This document shows, in pieces, positions 21,140 to 33,797 of a DNA stretch of 64,000 bases. The first letter of the stretch is position 1. Each line of letters begins with the position of its first letter. The DNA is taken from positions 1 through 64,000 of the forward strand of contig NC_091177.1 of the NCBI RefSeq assembly GCF_040958095.1, read 5' to 3'. This DNA comes from Procambarus clarkii. Its lineage: Eukaryota; Arthropoda; Malacostraca; Decapoda; Cambaridae. The notes beneath the pieces were generated by a model, which ran no database searches, was not told where the DNA came from, and saw nothing but the letters and a program-made list of their open reading frames with translations. The translations under genes and the position numbers were made by a program.

Positions 21140-23290
21140 ACCACCTCCTCATCGTCCCTCCCCACCACCCCCACCTCCCCATCACCGCTACCTCCCCATC
21201 ACCCCCCTCCTTCCCATCACCCCCCTCCTTCCCATCAACCCCCTCCTTCCCATCACCCCCCACCTTCCCATCACACCCCCTCCTTCCCATCACCCCCCTC
21301 CTTCCCATCACCCCCCCTCCTTCCCATCACCCCCCTCCTTCCCATCACCCCCCTCCTTCCTCATCACCCCCCTCCTTCCCCATCACCCCCCTCCTTCCCC
21401 ATCACCCCCCCTCCTTCCCCATCACCCCCCTCCTTCCCCATCACCCCCCCTCCTTCCCCATCACCCCCCTCCTTCCCCATCACCCCCTCCTTCCCCATCA
21501 CCCCCCCTCCTTCCCATCACCCCCCCCCCCTCCTTCCCATCACCCCCCTCCTTCCCATCACCCCCCCCTCCTTCCCATCACCCCCCCTCCTTCCCATCAC
21601 CCCCCTCCTTCCCCATCACCCCCCCTCCTTCCCCATCACCCCCCCTCCTTCCCCATCACCCCCCCCTCCTTTCCTATCACCCCCCCTCCTTCCCATCACC
21701 CCCCCTCCTTCCCATCACCCCCCCCCTCCTTCCCATCACCCCCCCCTCTTTCCCCATCACCCCCCCTCCTTCCCCATCACCCCCCCTCCTTCCCCATCAC
21801 CCCCCCTCCTTCCCCATCACCCCCCCTCCTTCCCCATCACCCCCCCTCCTTCCCCATCACCCCCCCTCCTTCCCCATCACCCCCCCTCCTTCCCATCACC
21901 CCCCCTCCTTCCCATCACCCCCCCTCCTTCCCATCACCCCCCCTCCTTCCCATCACCCCCCTCCTTCCCATCACCCCCCTCCTCCTTCCCATCACCCCCC
22001 CTCCTTCCCATCACCCCCCCCCCCTTCCTTCCCATCACCCCCCTCCTTCCCATCACCCCCCTCCTTCCCATCACCCCCCCCCTCCTTCCCATCACCCCCT
22101 CCTCCTTCCCATCACCCCCCCTCCTTCCCATCACCCCCCCTCCTTCCCATCACCCCCCCCCCCTCCTTCCCATCACCCCCCCTCCTTCTTATCACCCCCC
22201 TCCTTCCCATCACCCCCCCTCCTTTCCCATCACCCCCCCTCCTTCCCCATCACCCCCCTCCTTCCCCATCACCCCCCCTCCTTCCCCATCACCCCCCCTC
22301 CTTCCCTATCACCCCCTCCCTCCTTCCCATCACCCCCCTCCTTCCCATCACCCCCCCTCCTTCCCATCACCCCCCCCTCCTTCCCCATCACCCCCCCTCC
22401 TTCCCCATCACCCCCCCTCCTTCCCCATCACCCCCCTCCTTCCCCATCACCCCCCCTCCTTCCCATCACCCCCCCTCCTTCCCATCACCCCCCCCTCCTT
22501 CCCATCACCCCCCCCCCTCCTTCCCCATCACCCCCCTCCTTCCCATCACCCTCCTCCTTCCCCATCACCCCCCCTCCTTCCCCATCACCCCCCTCCTTCC
22601 CATCACCCCCCCTCCTTCCCATCACCCCCCCTCCTTCCCATCACCCCCCTCCTTCCCATCACCCCCCCTCCTTCCCATCACCCCCCCTCCTTCCCATCAC
22701 CCCCCCTCCTTCCCATCACCCCCCCTCCTTCCCATCACCCCCCCTCCTTCCCATTACCCCCCCCTCCTTCCCATCACCCCCTTTCCTTCCCATCACCGCC
22801 CCCTCCTTCCCATCACCCCCCCTCCTTCCCATCACCCCCCCTCCTTCCCATCACCCCCCCTCCTTCCCATCACCCCCCCTCCTTCCCCATCACCCCCCTC
22901 CTTCCCCATCACCCCCCCTCCTTCCCCATCACCCCCCCCCCCCTCCTTCCCCATCAGCCCCCTTCCTTCCCCATCACCCCCCTCCTTCCCTATCACCCCC
23001 CCCCTCCTTCCCATCACCCCCCCTCCTTCCCATCACCCCCTTCCTTCCCATCACCCCCCCCTCCTTCCCCATCACCCCCCTCCTTCCCCATCACCCCCCT
23101 CCTTCCCCATCACCCCCCCTCCTTCCCCATCACCCCCCCTCCTTCCCATCACCCCCCCCTCCTTCCCATCACCCCCCCTCCTTCCCATCACCCTCCCTCC
23201 TTCCCATCACCCCCCCTCCTTCCCATCACCCCCCTCCTTCCCATCACCCCCCCTCCTTCCCATCACCCCCCCCTCCTTCCCATCACCCCT
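21140..23290. repeat. 18-20-bp pyrimidine satellite (CACCCCCCCTCCTTCCCAT)
   Basis: More than 100 units of CCTCCTTCCCATCACCCC with C-run lengths of 5-10 and alternation of TTCCCAT and TTCCCCAT. Guanine is almost absent from the plus strand for over 2 kb. The complement carries runs of 3-10 G spaced by AAGGA or TGAT. Confidence 0.97.
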
Positions 23291-23522
23291 CTCCTCCCCT
23301 CCCCGCACAGTCGCCAGCACGAACCAAAGAAAGCGAATGGTAGTCTTCTCTTGGAGTGAACGGTTGGTGCTCAATAAAGCCCTCAGCGCCTCTGCTTCTC
23401 TACTTTGTCAACCCTCAACCCTGTCATACTGGGCTAATCAAGTTCTCCAGCCTTCCTGCTCCTCCCTCCCCCGACCGTCAACTCCCTCCACCGACCAACA
23501 CTACCAAGCGCGGTGGCAAACA

Positions 23523-23523
<1 letters not shown>

Positions 23524-23613
<90 letters not shown>

Positions 23614-23707
23614 AGTGTTAAGGCAGGTAGGCCTGACGGAAAGCAAACGAAAGAGCAGGATGGCAACCTTGCAGGCAGGGACACAGAAAGACAAAGGGTG
23701 AGAGAGA

Positions 23708-23757
<50 letters not shown>
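23524..23757. repeat. Two (GA)n microsatellites
   Basis: (GA)n at 23524-23611 and 23701-23757, separated by about 90 bases of unique sequence that is rich in GGCAGG near the second tract. Confidence 0.97.
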
Positions 23758-23967
23758 GAGGGGAAGGGTAGAGCCAGCAGGCAGGCAGGCATAGAGGGCA
23801 ATAACAACGCCCCACCATCTATGCAAATGTATACTTGCTCGACCCAAAGTATTCTTCATCTCTCCTGTTTTTTTCTAATGCTTTTTTTGCCATAGCCTAT
23901 TTTGAATATCCAATACCTGACCATCACTTTTTCTCTCGGTTCATTAGCATACTGCTGTCTGGGAAGC

Positions 23968-23968
<1 letters not shown>

Positions 23969-24042
<74 letters not shown>

Positions 24043-24149
24043 AAACCAGCCGTGGGAGCACTTTTTTACATTTCCTCACATATATATTTTTTAAGAGTTC
24101 ATTTAAGCAAGCTAAGCAGATGAACGTTGGAAGAGAGCGTGAGAGAGCG

Positions 24150-24181
<32 letters not shown>
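23969..24181. repeat. (GT)n and (GA)n microsatellites
   Basis: (GT)n at 23969-24041 and (GA)n at 24137-24181, with about 95 bases of unassigned sequence between. Confidence 0.96.
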
Positions 24182-24184
<3 letters not shown>

Positions 24185-24241
24185 CTGGTAATAGACTAAG
24201 GAAGTATTCACATCTGGTATACACACACTTACCCATAACAC

Positions 24242-24930
24242 AACCATTAGGCTCACCAGCCGCGAGGGTCACCATTCACAGCTGCCTGGTCCAACAGCTT
24301 GCAGTCACGATGAACCAACCCATTAGCGCGAAGTCCGCCCACATCTGTGGCTTCTTGACCAGTGTTGGCGTGAACACTGGTCGCCCTGATGTGATCGTTG
24401 TGCTGGAAACATTTATCGTCAGCGTGACTCTCTCTTGTTTGTTTTTGAAAACTTTGCTGAGGTTGTGGGCTGTGCCTGAGTCGTGACACGCAGGGAGATG
24501 AGTTGAAGCTTGCTTCAATAATCTGTTCACGTGCTGCTTATTGATGTCATTCTTGTTCGCGAGAAGAGACTTCAAAATGTTCATTAATCCCATGACCTCA
24601 CTGCTGGCGTGCGCAACATACCAGTGCCAGAGTGCTTTACTATAAACATCTTGACAGACAATCTTGACTCCCTACCAATGCAACATAATTTCAAACAAAT
24701 TATAAATATGGAAACTTGAACTAGAATCTCGTACAGAAGAATGTTGATGAGAACTGTGCAGTTCTTGACTGCACAAGCTGGGACCGTCTCCACCAGCAAG
24801 CAGGAACAGGCTGACCATTTTGTGGCCAAGACACAAAATGGTCAGCCTGTGAAAATACTTGACCAAGCCTGACCTAGACCAAAATGGTCAGGTCAGACAG
24901 GTTCCTCTGTCTGACCCAGAAAGAGAACTT
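24242..24930. other. Single-copy-looking DNA with several perfect hairpins
   Basis: Perfect snap-back repeats: GACCAGTGTT at 24357-24366 facing 24373-24382 (6-base loop), CAGGCTGACCATTTTGTG at 24807-24824 facing 24832-24849 (7-base loop), and GGTCAGACAG at 24891-24900 facing 24907-24916 (6-base loop). Minus-strand frames of 78 and 105 codons at 24253-24593 show no recognised motif and I do not call them genes. Confidence 0.75.
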
Positions 24931-25139
24931 GCACAACATTATCTAAGCATTGATTCAAAGTTATCAGCAGTGGTTGTCAAAAATTGTAAGGTGTTGAATT
25001 ACACCTTAAATCACTCGACGAAGGTTAAGCAAGAGGACCTGAGAACGTGTCCCCGTTCCTGAAAATTCGTTCTGCTGTTGTTCTTTAGTTGAGCCTAAAT
25101 GGCAACAATCACAAGATGAACGGTATTGTTGAAGTAAAT

Positions 25140-25400
25140 ATTACAGGTGCCTCTGAACTGGACTTCCAGCAATGGTTCAAGTGCTTGGTATCTCGGGGCT
25201 TATTTTTCAGCTAATAAACGACAACTTTGAAGAACGAACTCTAAACGGTAGTCCTCAAGGGGGAGCCATTCAACTTGGACCAGCATACGACAGGGTAGTG
25301 TGCGTGGCCTCTTGTTGTGGAATGTCTACTGCTACGATCTTATTCCTATATTTTATTCCAACTCCTTCCTTTATTCCTTAAATTCAGGTTTACGCTGTTG
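25140..25400 (+). pseudogene. Reverse-transcriptase remnant around motif B
   Basis: One frame reads RTLNGSPQGGAIQLGP and another, about 40 bases later, reads SVRGLLLWNVYCYDLI. In many non-LTR retrotransposons (for example R1 and I types) the corresponding segment is a single xNGxPQGGVLSPLLWNxxxxDL block. An insertion or duplication of roughly 30 bases and a frameshift separate the halves. It does not belong to LINE family 1, whose block is VPQGSVL. It is inactive. Confidence 0.58.
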
Positions 25401-26065
25401 AGTGAACTTTAACCTTTAAATATACATGAGAGGAAATGCTAACTGCTACAAATTGGTCATTAATCACAAAGAAATATTAACCTGGAGAAGGTGTTTTCAG
25501 GTTGCATTTGCAACAGTACAGCACAGGTGATAATGAAAACTAGTCAGCATTATATTACAACTAGGAGAGATGTACAGATGGATTTCAGTACTCAGTTATG
25601 CAGTTGACGTCTTGAGGATGAAATGTATCACTTCCGTGACCATGAAGAGCCACGTGATGAAGGAACATGGTTCTTGCAAGCAGGCAGCCAAGATGCTTAC
25701 AGTCCGAGAGTGCATTTCGCACCTCGACAGCAATGGCTGTAAAACCTGATATAAAGCAAACGTTCCTTGCCATATTGAGAGCGCACCGCTCTCATGGACG
25801 ACCTACACGACCTACTCCACCCTATCCACCAAATTTTGGACACGCCAGGGAACTTTGCGAGAAGACTCATCACAAGTCTTGACCTTTTGTGGTTGAAATG
25901 GACAGTACATCCGTGCTTGTAATATTGTGGAGATGTCGACGCCCGCAACACCAGGCGCTCAGTCCTCAACGGTCGCAACTCCATTAATGAAGGTTCTGAT
26001 ACACAGTGTGAGCTCCAACTTCAGCCTCCATCTTTCATGTTCTTAGTTTACCATTAACGTTTACT
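25401..26065. other. Unassigned DNA
   Basis: Frames of up to 95 codons on the minus strand (25697-25984) have no motif that I recognise. It could be further decayed retroelement downstream of the RT remnant. That is not demonstrated. Confidence 0.4.
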
Positions 26066-26067
26066 CT

Positions 26068-27080
<1,013 letters not shown>

Positions 27081-28560
27081 GCCAGGGCGCTGTGGTGATG
27101 GCCGGGGCGCTGTGGTGATGTCCGGGGCGCTGTGGTGATGTCCGGGGCGCTGTGGTGATGGCCAGGGCGCTGTGGTGATGGCCGGGGCGCTGTGGTGATG
27201 GCCGGGGCGCTGTGGTGATGGCCGGGGCGCTGTGGTGATGGGCGGGGCGCTGTGGTGACGGCCGGGGCGCTGTGGTGATGGCCGGGGCGCTGTGGTGATG
27301 GCCGGGGCGCCGTGGTGATGGCCAGGGCGCTGTGGTGACGGCCGGGGCGCTGTGGTGATGGCCGGGGCGCCGTGGTGATGGCCAGGGCGCTGTGGTGATG
27401 GCCGGGGCGCTGTGGTGATGGCCGGGGCGCCGTGGTGATGGCCAGGGCGCTGTGGTGATGGCCGGGGCGCTGTGGTGATGGCCGGGGCGCTGTGGTGATG
27501 GCCGGGGCGCTGTGGTGATGGCCGGGGCGCTGTGGTGATGGCCGGGGCGCTGTGGTGATGGCCGGGGCGCTGTGGTGACGGCCGGGGCGCTGTGGTGATG
27601 GCCAGGGCGCTGTGGTGATGGCCGGGGCGCTGTGGTGATGGCCGGGGCGCTGTGGTGATGGCCGGGGCGCTGTGGTGATGGCCGGGGCGCTGTGGTGATG
27701 GCCGGGGCGCTGTGGTGACGGCCGGGGCGCTGTGGTGACGGCCGGGGCGCTGTGGTGATGGCCGGGGCGCTGTGGTGATGGCTGGGGCGCTGTGGTGATG
27801 GCCGGGGCGCTGTGGTGATGGCCGGGGCGCTGTGGTGATGGCCGGGGCGCTGTGGTGATGGCCAGGGCGCTGTGGTGATGGCCGGGGCGCCGTGGTGATG
27901 GGCGGGGCGCTGTGGTGATGGCCGGGGCGCTGTGGTGATGGCCGGGGCGCTGTGGTGATGGCCGGGGCGCTGTGGTGATGGCCGGGACGCTGTGGTGATG
28001 GCCGGGGCGCTGTGGTGATGGCCGGGGCGCTGTGGTGATGGCCGGGGCGCTGTGGTGATGGCCGGGGCGCCGTGGTGATGGCCGGGGCGCCGTGGTGATG
28101 GCCGGGGCGCCGTGGTGATGGCCGGGGCGCCGTGGTGATGGCCGGGGCGCTGTGGTGATGGCCGGGGCGCTGTGGTGATGGCCGGGGCGCTGTGGTGATG
28201 GCCGGGGCGCTGTGGTGATGGCCGGGGCGCTGTGGTGATGGCCAGGGCGCCGTGGTGATGGCCGGGGCGCTGTGGTGATGGCCGGGGCGCTGTGGTGATG
28301 GCCGGGGCGCTGTGGTGATGGCCGGGGCGCTGTGGTGATGGCCGGGGCGCTGTGGTGATGGCCGGGGCGCTGTGGTGATGGCCGGGGCGCTGTGGTGATG
28401 GCCGGGGCGCTGTGGTGATGGCCGGGGCGCTGTGGTGATGGCCGGGGCGCTGTGGTGATGGGCGGGGCGCTGTGGTGATGGCCGGGGCGCTGTGGTGATG
28501 GCCGGGGCGCTGTGGTGATGGGCGGGGCGCTGTGGTGATGGCCGGGGCGCTGTGGTGATG
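27081..28560. repeat. 20-bp CpG-rich minisatellite, 74 units without an indel
   Basis: The unit is GCCGGGGCGCTGTGGTGATG. The array keeps perfect 20-bp phase from 27081 to 28560. Nearly all variation is at three sites: GCCGGG/GCCAGG, GCGCTG/GCGCCG and GATGGC/GACGGC, each a CpG/TpG or CpG/CpA change. 27301-27480 shows a 60-bp higher-order unit three times. The 534-codon minus-strand frame (His, Pro, Ala, Thr rich) exists because the unit lacks stops and is not a gene. Confidence 0.98.
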
Positions 28561-28945
28561 GCCAGGCCGCTTACCGTAGTTTCATTCACACCAGGAGAGG
28601 GAAGCTCCACACCAGGGGCGAAGCTCCACATGATGGGGACGTCTTGGTATTGGGTGATTCACTACTTACGTGTTTGTATTGTAATTGAGTCATAATACCT
28701 ATCCTGTCCGGTGTTGCCAGACTCTGCTTCCCTTGTCTGCGCTCGGGATGTCCTGTTGCTGCTTCTGTTATTGATAATGTTACTGTTGCTGCTGCTGCTG
28801 TTACTGTTACTGCTGCTGCTGCTGTTGGTCTTATTGATGATGTAGCTGTTATTGATGCTACTGCTGTTGTCCCTATTAATGATGTTGCTGTTATTGATGC
28901 TACTGCTGTTGTCCCTATTACTGATGTTGCTGTTATTTAGATGTG
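28561..28945. repeat. CTG/GTT-rich imperfect repeat
   Basis: After about 170 bases of unique sequence, 28755-28945 is made of TGCTGCTGTTAC-type triplets, with two copies of a 42-bp block (GTTATTGATGCTACTGCTGT and TCCCTATTA...). Confidence 0.8.
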
Positions 28946-29097
28946 CTGCTACTTGTTGCTGCTCTTGATGGTGGTATTAAAGATGATGCTGTTGTTCAGG
29001 ACATGGGAGAGGGAGAGAGGGAAGGAGAGAGAGGAAGAGGGAGAGGGAGGGAGGTATGGAAGGAGGGAGATAGGAAGGGAAAGGGAGAGGGAGAAGC

Positions 29098-29177
29098 AGT
29101 GAGTGAGTGAGTGAGTGAGTGAGTGAGTGAGTGAGTGAGTGAGTGAGTGAGTGATTGAGTGAGTGATTGAGTGAGTA
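29098..29177. repeat. (GAGT)n microsatellite
   Basis: About 20 copies of GAGT with two GATT variants, next to a GA-rich purine tract (29000-29095). Confidence 0.96.
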
Positions 29178-29338
29178 TGGTGTTTCAGGAATTTTGCCTT
29201 AGGCATAAAGAACGGTGAGGAAGGGATGATGGAGGTATTGGTAGGGGCGGTGGATGCCATCCTTATTGATTCAACTCTTTAATTTCAAGCCAAAGCAACT
29301 TATTGACAAATTGTCATACCCCTTCACGTTGCATGGTG

Positions 29339-29785
29339 TACTCACCTAGTTGTACTCACCTAGTTGTGCTTGCGGGGGTTGAGCTCTGGCACTTTGGTCC
29401 TGTCTGTCAACTGTCAATCAACTGGTGTTCAGATTCCTGAGCCTACTGGGCTCTATTATATCTACATTTGAAACTGTGTATGGAGTCAGCCTCCACCACA
29501 TCACTGACATGCATTTCATTTGTTAACTACTCTGACCCTGAAAAAGTTCTTTCTAATGTCTCTGTGGCTAATTTAGTTAGTAAGTTTTCACCTGTGTCTC
29601 CTTGTTCGTGTTCCACCCATGCTAAAGAGTTTGTGTTTGTCAACCCTGTCAATTCCCCTGAAAATTTTGTAGGTGGTTATCATGGCATCCCTTATTCTTA
29701 TGTTTTCCAGGGACGTGAGGTTCAGTTCCCTTTGCCTTTCCTCGTAGCTCATACCTCTCAGTTCCGGGACGAACCTGGTGGCCTA
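29339..29785 (-). mobile_element. LINE family 1, 3' end, minus strand
   Basis: It begins (plus strand) with two ACTCACCTAGTTGT units, the complement of the tandem 3' terminus, then the 3' UTR and the stop region. The coding complement reads through the SIHSFK, SVRVV and RGHRW blocks to VPELRGMSYE-like sequence near 29745-29775. It is more diverged than the copies at 55 and 61 kb, with several stops. Confidence 0.85.
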
Positions 29786-30100
29786 CCTCCACCAGAGGTA
29801 TGTGTGTCTGTCTCCAAGTCTGCTTGCAAAAGGGATTCCGATTAGCCATTGCTTACTTTTTTTTGTCTTCAGAGATAGGGGTTGCATACCCGGAACCTCA
29901 TATTCTGCTAATATTTAGGTTCCTTGAGGTCCCTTAATCATCGTTACTTTGCATTTGGCTGCGTTTAAGACTCGTAGCCATTTCTCAGACCATCACTGGA
30001 GTGTGTCAAGTTCCTTTTTCAGGATAGCAAAGCCCCCCCCCCGGCTTCCTCTCTGTGTTGCTTCTTCTCATTAGCTTTGAATCATCAGCAAAGGAGACAA
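29786..30100. other. Unassigned DNA next to the LINE fragment
   Basis: Possibly more LINE-derived sequence in decayed form (for example TTCTCATTAGCTTTGAATCA), but I could not establish a frame. Confidence 0.35.
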
Positions 30101-30104
30101 ATTT

Positions 30105-31028
30105 CCATTCGTCGTGATATCCCAGTCACTGTTGTCGTGATATCCCTGTCACTGTTGTCGTAATATCCCTGTCACTGTTGTCGTGATATCCCTGTCACTG
30201 TTGTCGTGATATCCCAGTCTCTGTCGTCGTGATATCCCTGTCACTGTTGTCGTGATATCCCTGTCACTGTTGTCGTGATATCCCAGTCTCTGTCGTCGTG
30301 ATATCCCTGTCACTGTCGTCGTGATATCCCTGTCACTGTCGTCGTGATATCCCTGTCACTGTTGTCGTGATATCCCAGTCTCTGTCGTCGTGATATCCCA
30401 GTCTCTGTCGTCGTGATATCCCTGTCACTGTCGTCGTGATATCCCTGTCACTGTCGTCGTGATATCCCTGTCACTGTCGTCGTGATATCCCTGTCACTGT
30501 TGTCGTGATATCCCAGTCTCTGTCGTCGTGATATCCCTGTCACTGTCGTCGTGATATCCCTGTCACTGTCGTCGTGATATCCCTGTCACTGTCGTCGTGA
30601 TATCCCAGTCACTGTGTTCGTGATATCCCAGTCACTGTTGTCGTGATATCCCAGTCACTGTTGTCGTGATATCCCAGTCACTGTTGTCGTGATATCCCAG
30701 TCACTGATGTCGTGATATCCCAGTCACTGTTGTCGTGATATCCCAGTCACTGTTGTCGTGATACCCCAGTCACTGTAGTCGTGATGTCACTGTCACTGTT
30801 GTCGTGATGTCCCAGTCACTGTTGTCGTGATACCCCAGTCTCTGTCGTCGTGATATCCCAGTCACTGTTGTCGTGATGTCCCAGTCACTGTTGTCGTGAT
30901 ATCCCAGTCACTGTTGTCGTGATATCCCAGTCACTGTTGTCATGATATCCCAGTCACTGTCGTCGTGATGTCACTGTCACTGTCGTCGTGATGTCACTGT
31001 CGTCGTGATGTCACTGTCGTCGAGATGT
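30105..31028. repeat. 23-bp minisatellite, about 40 units
   Basis: The unit is GTCGTGATATCCCAGTCACT plus GTT, with variants CCCTGTC and CTGTCGTC. The CCCTGTCACTGTCGTC variants sit mainly in the first half and CCCAGTCACTGTTGTC in the second. Confidence 0.96.
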
Positions 31029-31236
31029 CACGCGACAAGGTCAGGTATGAAGGTCATGCAACAGAAGTGACATATTATACCTCAGGTGTTACACCTACCT
31101 CCCCCCCCCCCTCAAACATCCCTAACCCCCCATTCCTCCCCCTCCCTCCCCCCCCCCCTTCTCCCCAAACGACCTCTGACATCCATGCTTCGACCCCATA
31201 TAACCAGTCATAAAATTTTGACCAACAACTTTATAA

Positions 31237-31242
<6 letters not shown>

Positions 31243-31332
<90 letters not shown>
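31243..31332. repeat. (GA)n microsatellite
   Basis: Pure AG for about 90 bases. A C-rich low-complexity stretch precedes it at 31095-31165. Confidence 0.98.
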
Positions 31333-31335
<3 letters not shown>

Positions 31336-32185
31336 GACTAGAGTAAGGCGAGGAGGATAGAGGATGGGAAATGGCTGGGGACTCGTTGCGAATAGATGGT
31401 GGCAGGATAGAGAGGGGGGAGTGGGGGTTTGGGGGGGAGGGGAGCTTCGACACACCTTGAGTGGCACGTAATCTTCAGACCGAAATGAAGGCGTCCGGGG
31501 CAGGAGGGTGCTAAGCCACGGGCGGGGCGGAGACGTTGCTAAGTCGCCGACAGATAATCCCGAGTTAAGTTACTTCCTCGAATATAAGTTCTTTCCTCTC
31601 TGGCCGTCGAGGCAAAGACAACTTGCCAAATCTCTCTTTGTTTTCAGATGTTTCTAAAAAAAAAATTCAGAATATCTATTTTCCTCAAAGTTGACCCGTG
31701 ACACGATTACTGCAACAGGTCGAGTATTGCTCTACAGTAATTCATAACATCATCACTTTACAGTTTAGTGAATACAATCGCGAATACAAGCACCATACAA
31801 TACGTTCTCGGTCTAACTACGCTACACCACATTACACATAAGCGCTGAAATCTGTTTAGTCGACTTTCAGGCAGCGATCTTAGCCAACAACATTCTAAAA
31901 CCATATAATACCTTTCACATGAATTTGGATTCTACCCCCTGAGATTCCAATTAACGGATTGGATCCCCGACTGGAAGATCCAAGCGCCCGCTTTGCCTGC
32001 CTTATAGTTTGAGCCTTACGAGCATCTCAGGGCCGCCTCTATGCTGCCCCGACACCTTAAGATGGGTTCCGGAAAGCAATCCAGGCTAAAGACGGATAGC
32101 AGTAATCGTGAAGCATCTCCCGCGGAGGTACTCAATTCTCGGCTCTCACTTCAGCCTCCCCAAGGTACAGGTAACATTTGGAGTA
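31333..32185. other. Unassigned, GC-balanced DNA
   Basis: No repeat family and no protein-like frame were recognised. It is one of the few stretches here that may be single-copy. Confidence 0.45.
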
Positions 32186-32188
32186 ATA

Positions 32189-33545
32189 ACGACTGGCCAA
32201 TCAGAGGAAAATGTGGGGAGAGGGTAGTGACGAGTGGCCAATCACGGGAGAATGTGGAGAGAGGGTAGTAACGACTGGCCAATCACAGGAGAATGTGGGG
32301 AGAGGGTAGTGACGAGTGGCCAATCACAGGAGAATGTGGGGAGAAGGTAGTGACGAGTGGCCAATCACAGGAGAAGGGAGAGAGAGGGTAGTGACGAGTG
32401 GCCAATCAGAGGAGAAGTGGGGAGAGAGAGGGTAGTGACGAGTGGCCAATCAGAGGAGAAGGGGGGAGAGAGAGGGTAGTGACGAGTTTCCAAGAGGAGA
32501 GAGAGGGGTTTAATAAGAGGAACGAAGAGGCGGTCACAAGAGAGAAAAGTGGAAAGGGACCAATTGTTAATCACGGGAGAGGAAAAGGGCCGCACGATCG
32601 ACTGCCCACTCTCAGGAAAGGGAAACGCCAAGTGGTCTATTATACGGTTATAGAGAGGGACGAGTGGCCAATCACAGGAATATAGAGAGGGACGAGTGGC
32701 CAATCACAGGAATATAGAGAGGGACGAGTGGCCAATCACAGGAATATAGAGAGGGACGAGTGGCCAATCACAGGAATATAGAGAGGGACGAATGGCCAAT
32801 CAGAGAGATATAGAGAGGGGCGAGTGGTCAATCACAGGGATATATAGAGGGACGAGTGGCCAATCACAGGAATATAGAGAGGGACGAGTGGCCAATCACA
32901 GGAATATAGAGAGGGACGAGTGGCCAATCACAGGGATATATAGAGGGACGAGTGGCCAATCAGAGGGATATAGAGAGGGGCGAGTGGTCAATCACAGGGA
33001 TATATAGAGGGACGAGTGGCCAATCACAGGGATATAGAGAGAGGGACGAGTGGTCAATCACAGGGATATAGAGAGGGACGAGTGGCCAATCAGAGGGATA
33101 TAGAGAGGGGCGAGTGGTCAATCACAGGGATATATAGAGGGACGAGTGGCCAATCACAGGGATATAGAGAGAGGGACGAGTGGTCAATCACAGGGATATA
33201 GAGAGGGGCGAGTGGCCAATCACAGGGATATAGAGAGGGACGAGTGGCCAATCACAGGGATATAGAGAGGGGCGAGTGGCCAATCACAGGGATATAGAGA
33301 GGGACGAGTGGCCAATCAGAGGGATATAGAGAGGGGCGAGTGGCCAATCACAGGGATATAGAGAGGGACGAGTGGCCAATCACAGGGATATAGAGAGGGA
33401 CGAGTGGCCAATCACAGGGATATAGAGAGGGACGAGTGGCCAATCACAGGCACATAGAGAGGGACGAGTGATCAATCACAGGGATATAGAGAGGGACGAG
33501 TGGCCAATCACAGGCATATAGAGAGGGACGAGTGGGCCAATCACA
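32189..33545. repeat. About 31-43-bp minisatellite with a CCAAT box in each unit
   Basis: Each unit contains GACGAGTGGCCAATCACAGG or GACGAGTGGCCAATCAGAGG. In the left part (32189-32500) units are about 41 bp with GGGGAGAGGGTAGT, and in the right part about 32 bp with GATATAGAGAGG. Occasional units have GGTCAATC in place of GGCCAATC. There are more than 30 units. Confidence 0.95.
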
Positions 33546-33711
33546 GGAGAGAGGAAGAAAGAGGGGAGAGATGCGTGACCATTGGTTGGTGAACGCGGAA
33601 GAGGGGAGATACGAGCAACCAATCACAAGTCAGGGAGTGTGAAAGGATGACCGACCAGCCACAGGAGAGAGAGAGGAAGAGGTGATTGGCTATTCATAGA
33701 ACAGGGAGGAG

Positions 33712-33793
<82 letters not shown>
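33712..33793. repeat. (GA)n microsatellite
   Basis: About 80 bases of pure GA following GAGGAGGAG. Confidence 0.98.

Positions 33794-33797
<4 letters not shown>

Noticed and set aside
24253..24593. Possible host exon with protein-like composition
   Set aside because: No splice-site pattern, domain or second supporting exon was recognised, and the frame is on a stretch dense in hairpins.
32189..33545. CRISPR-like array (regular repeats)
   Set aside because: There are no unique spacers. The whole unit repeats, and the genome is animal.
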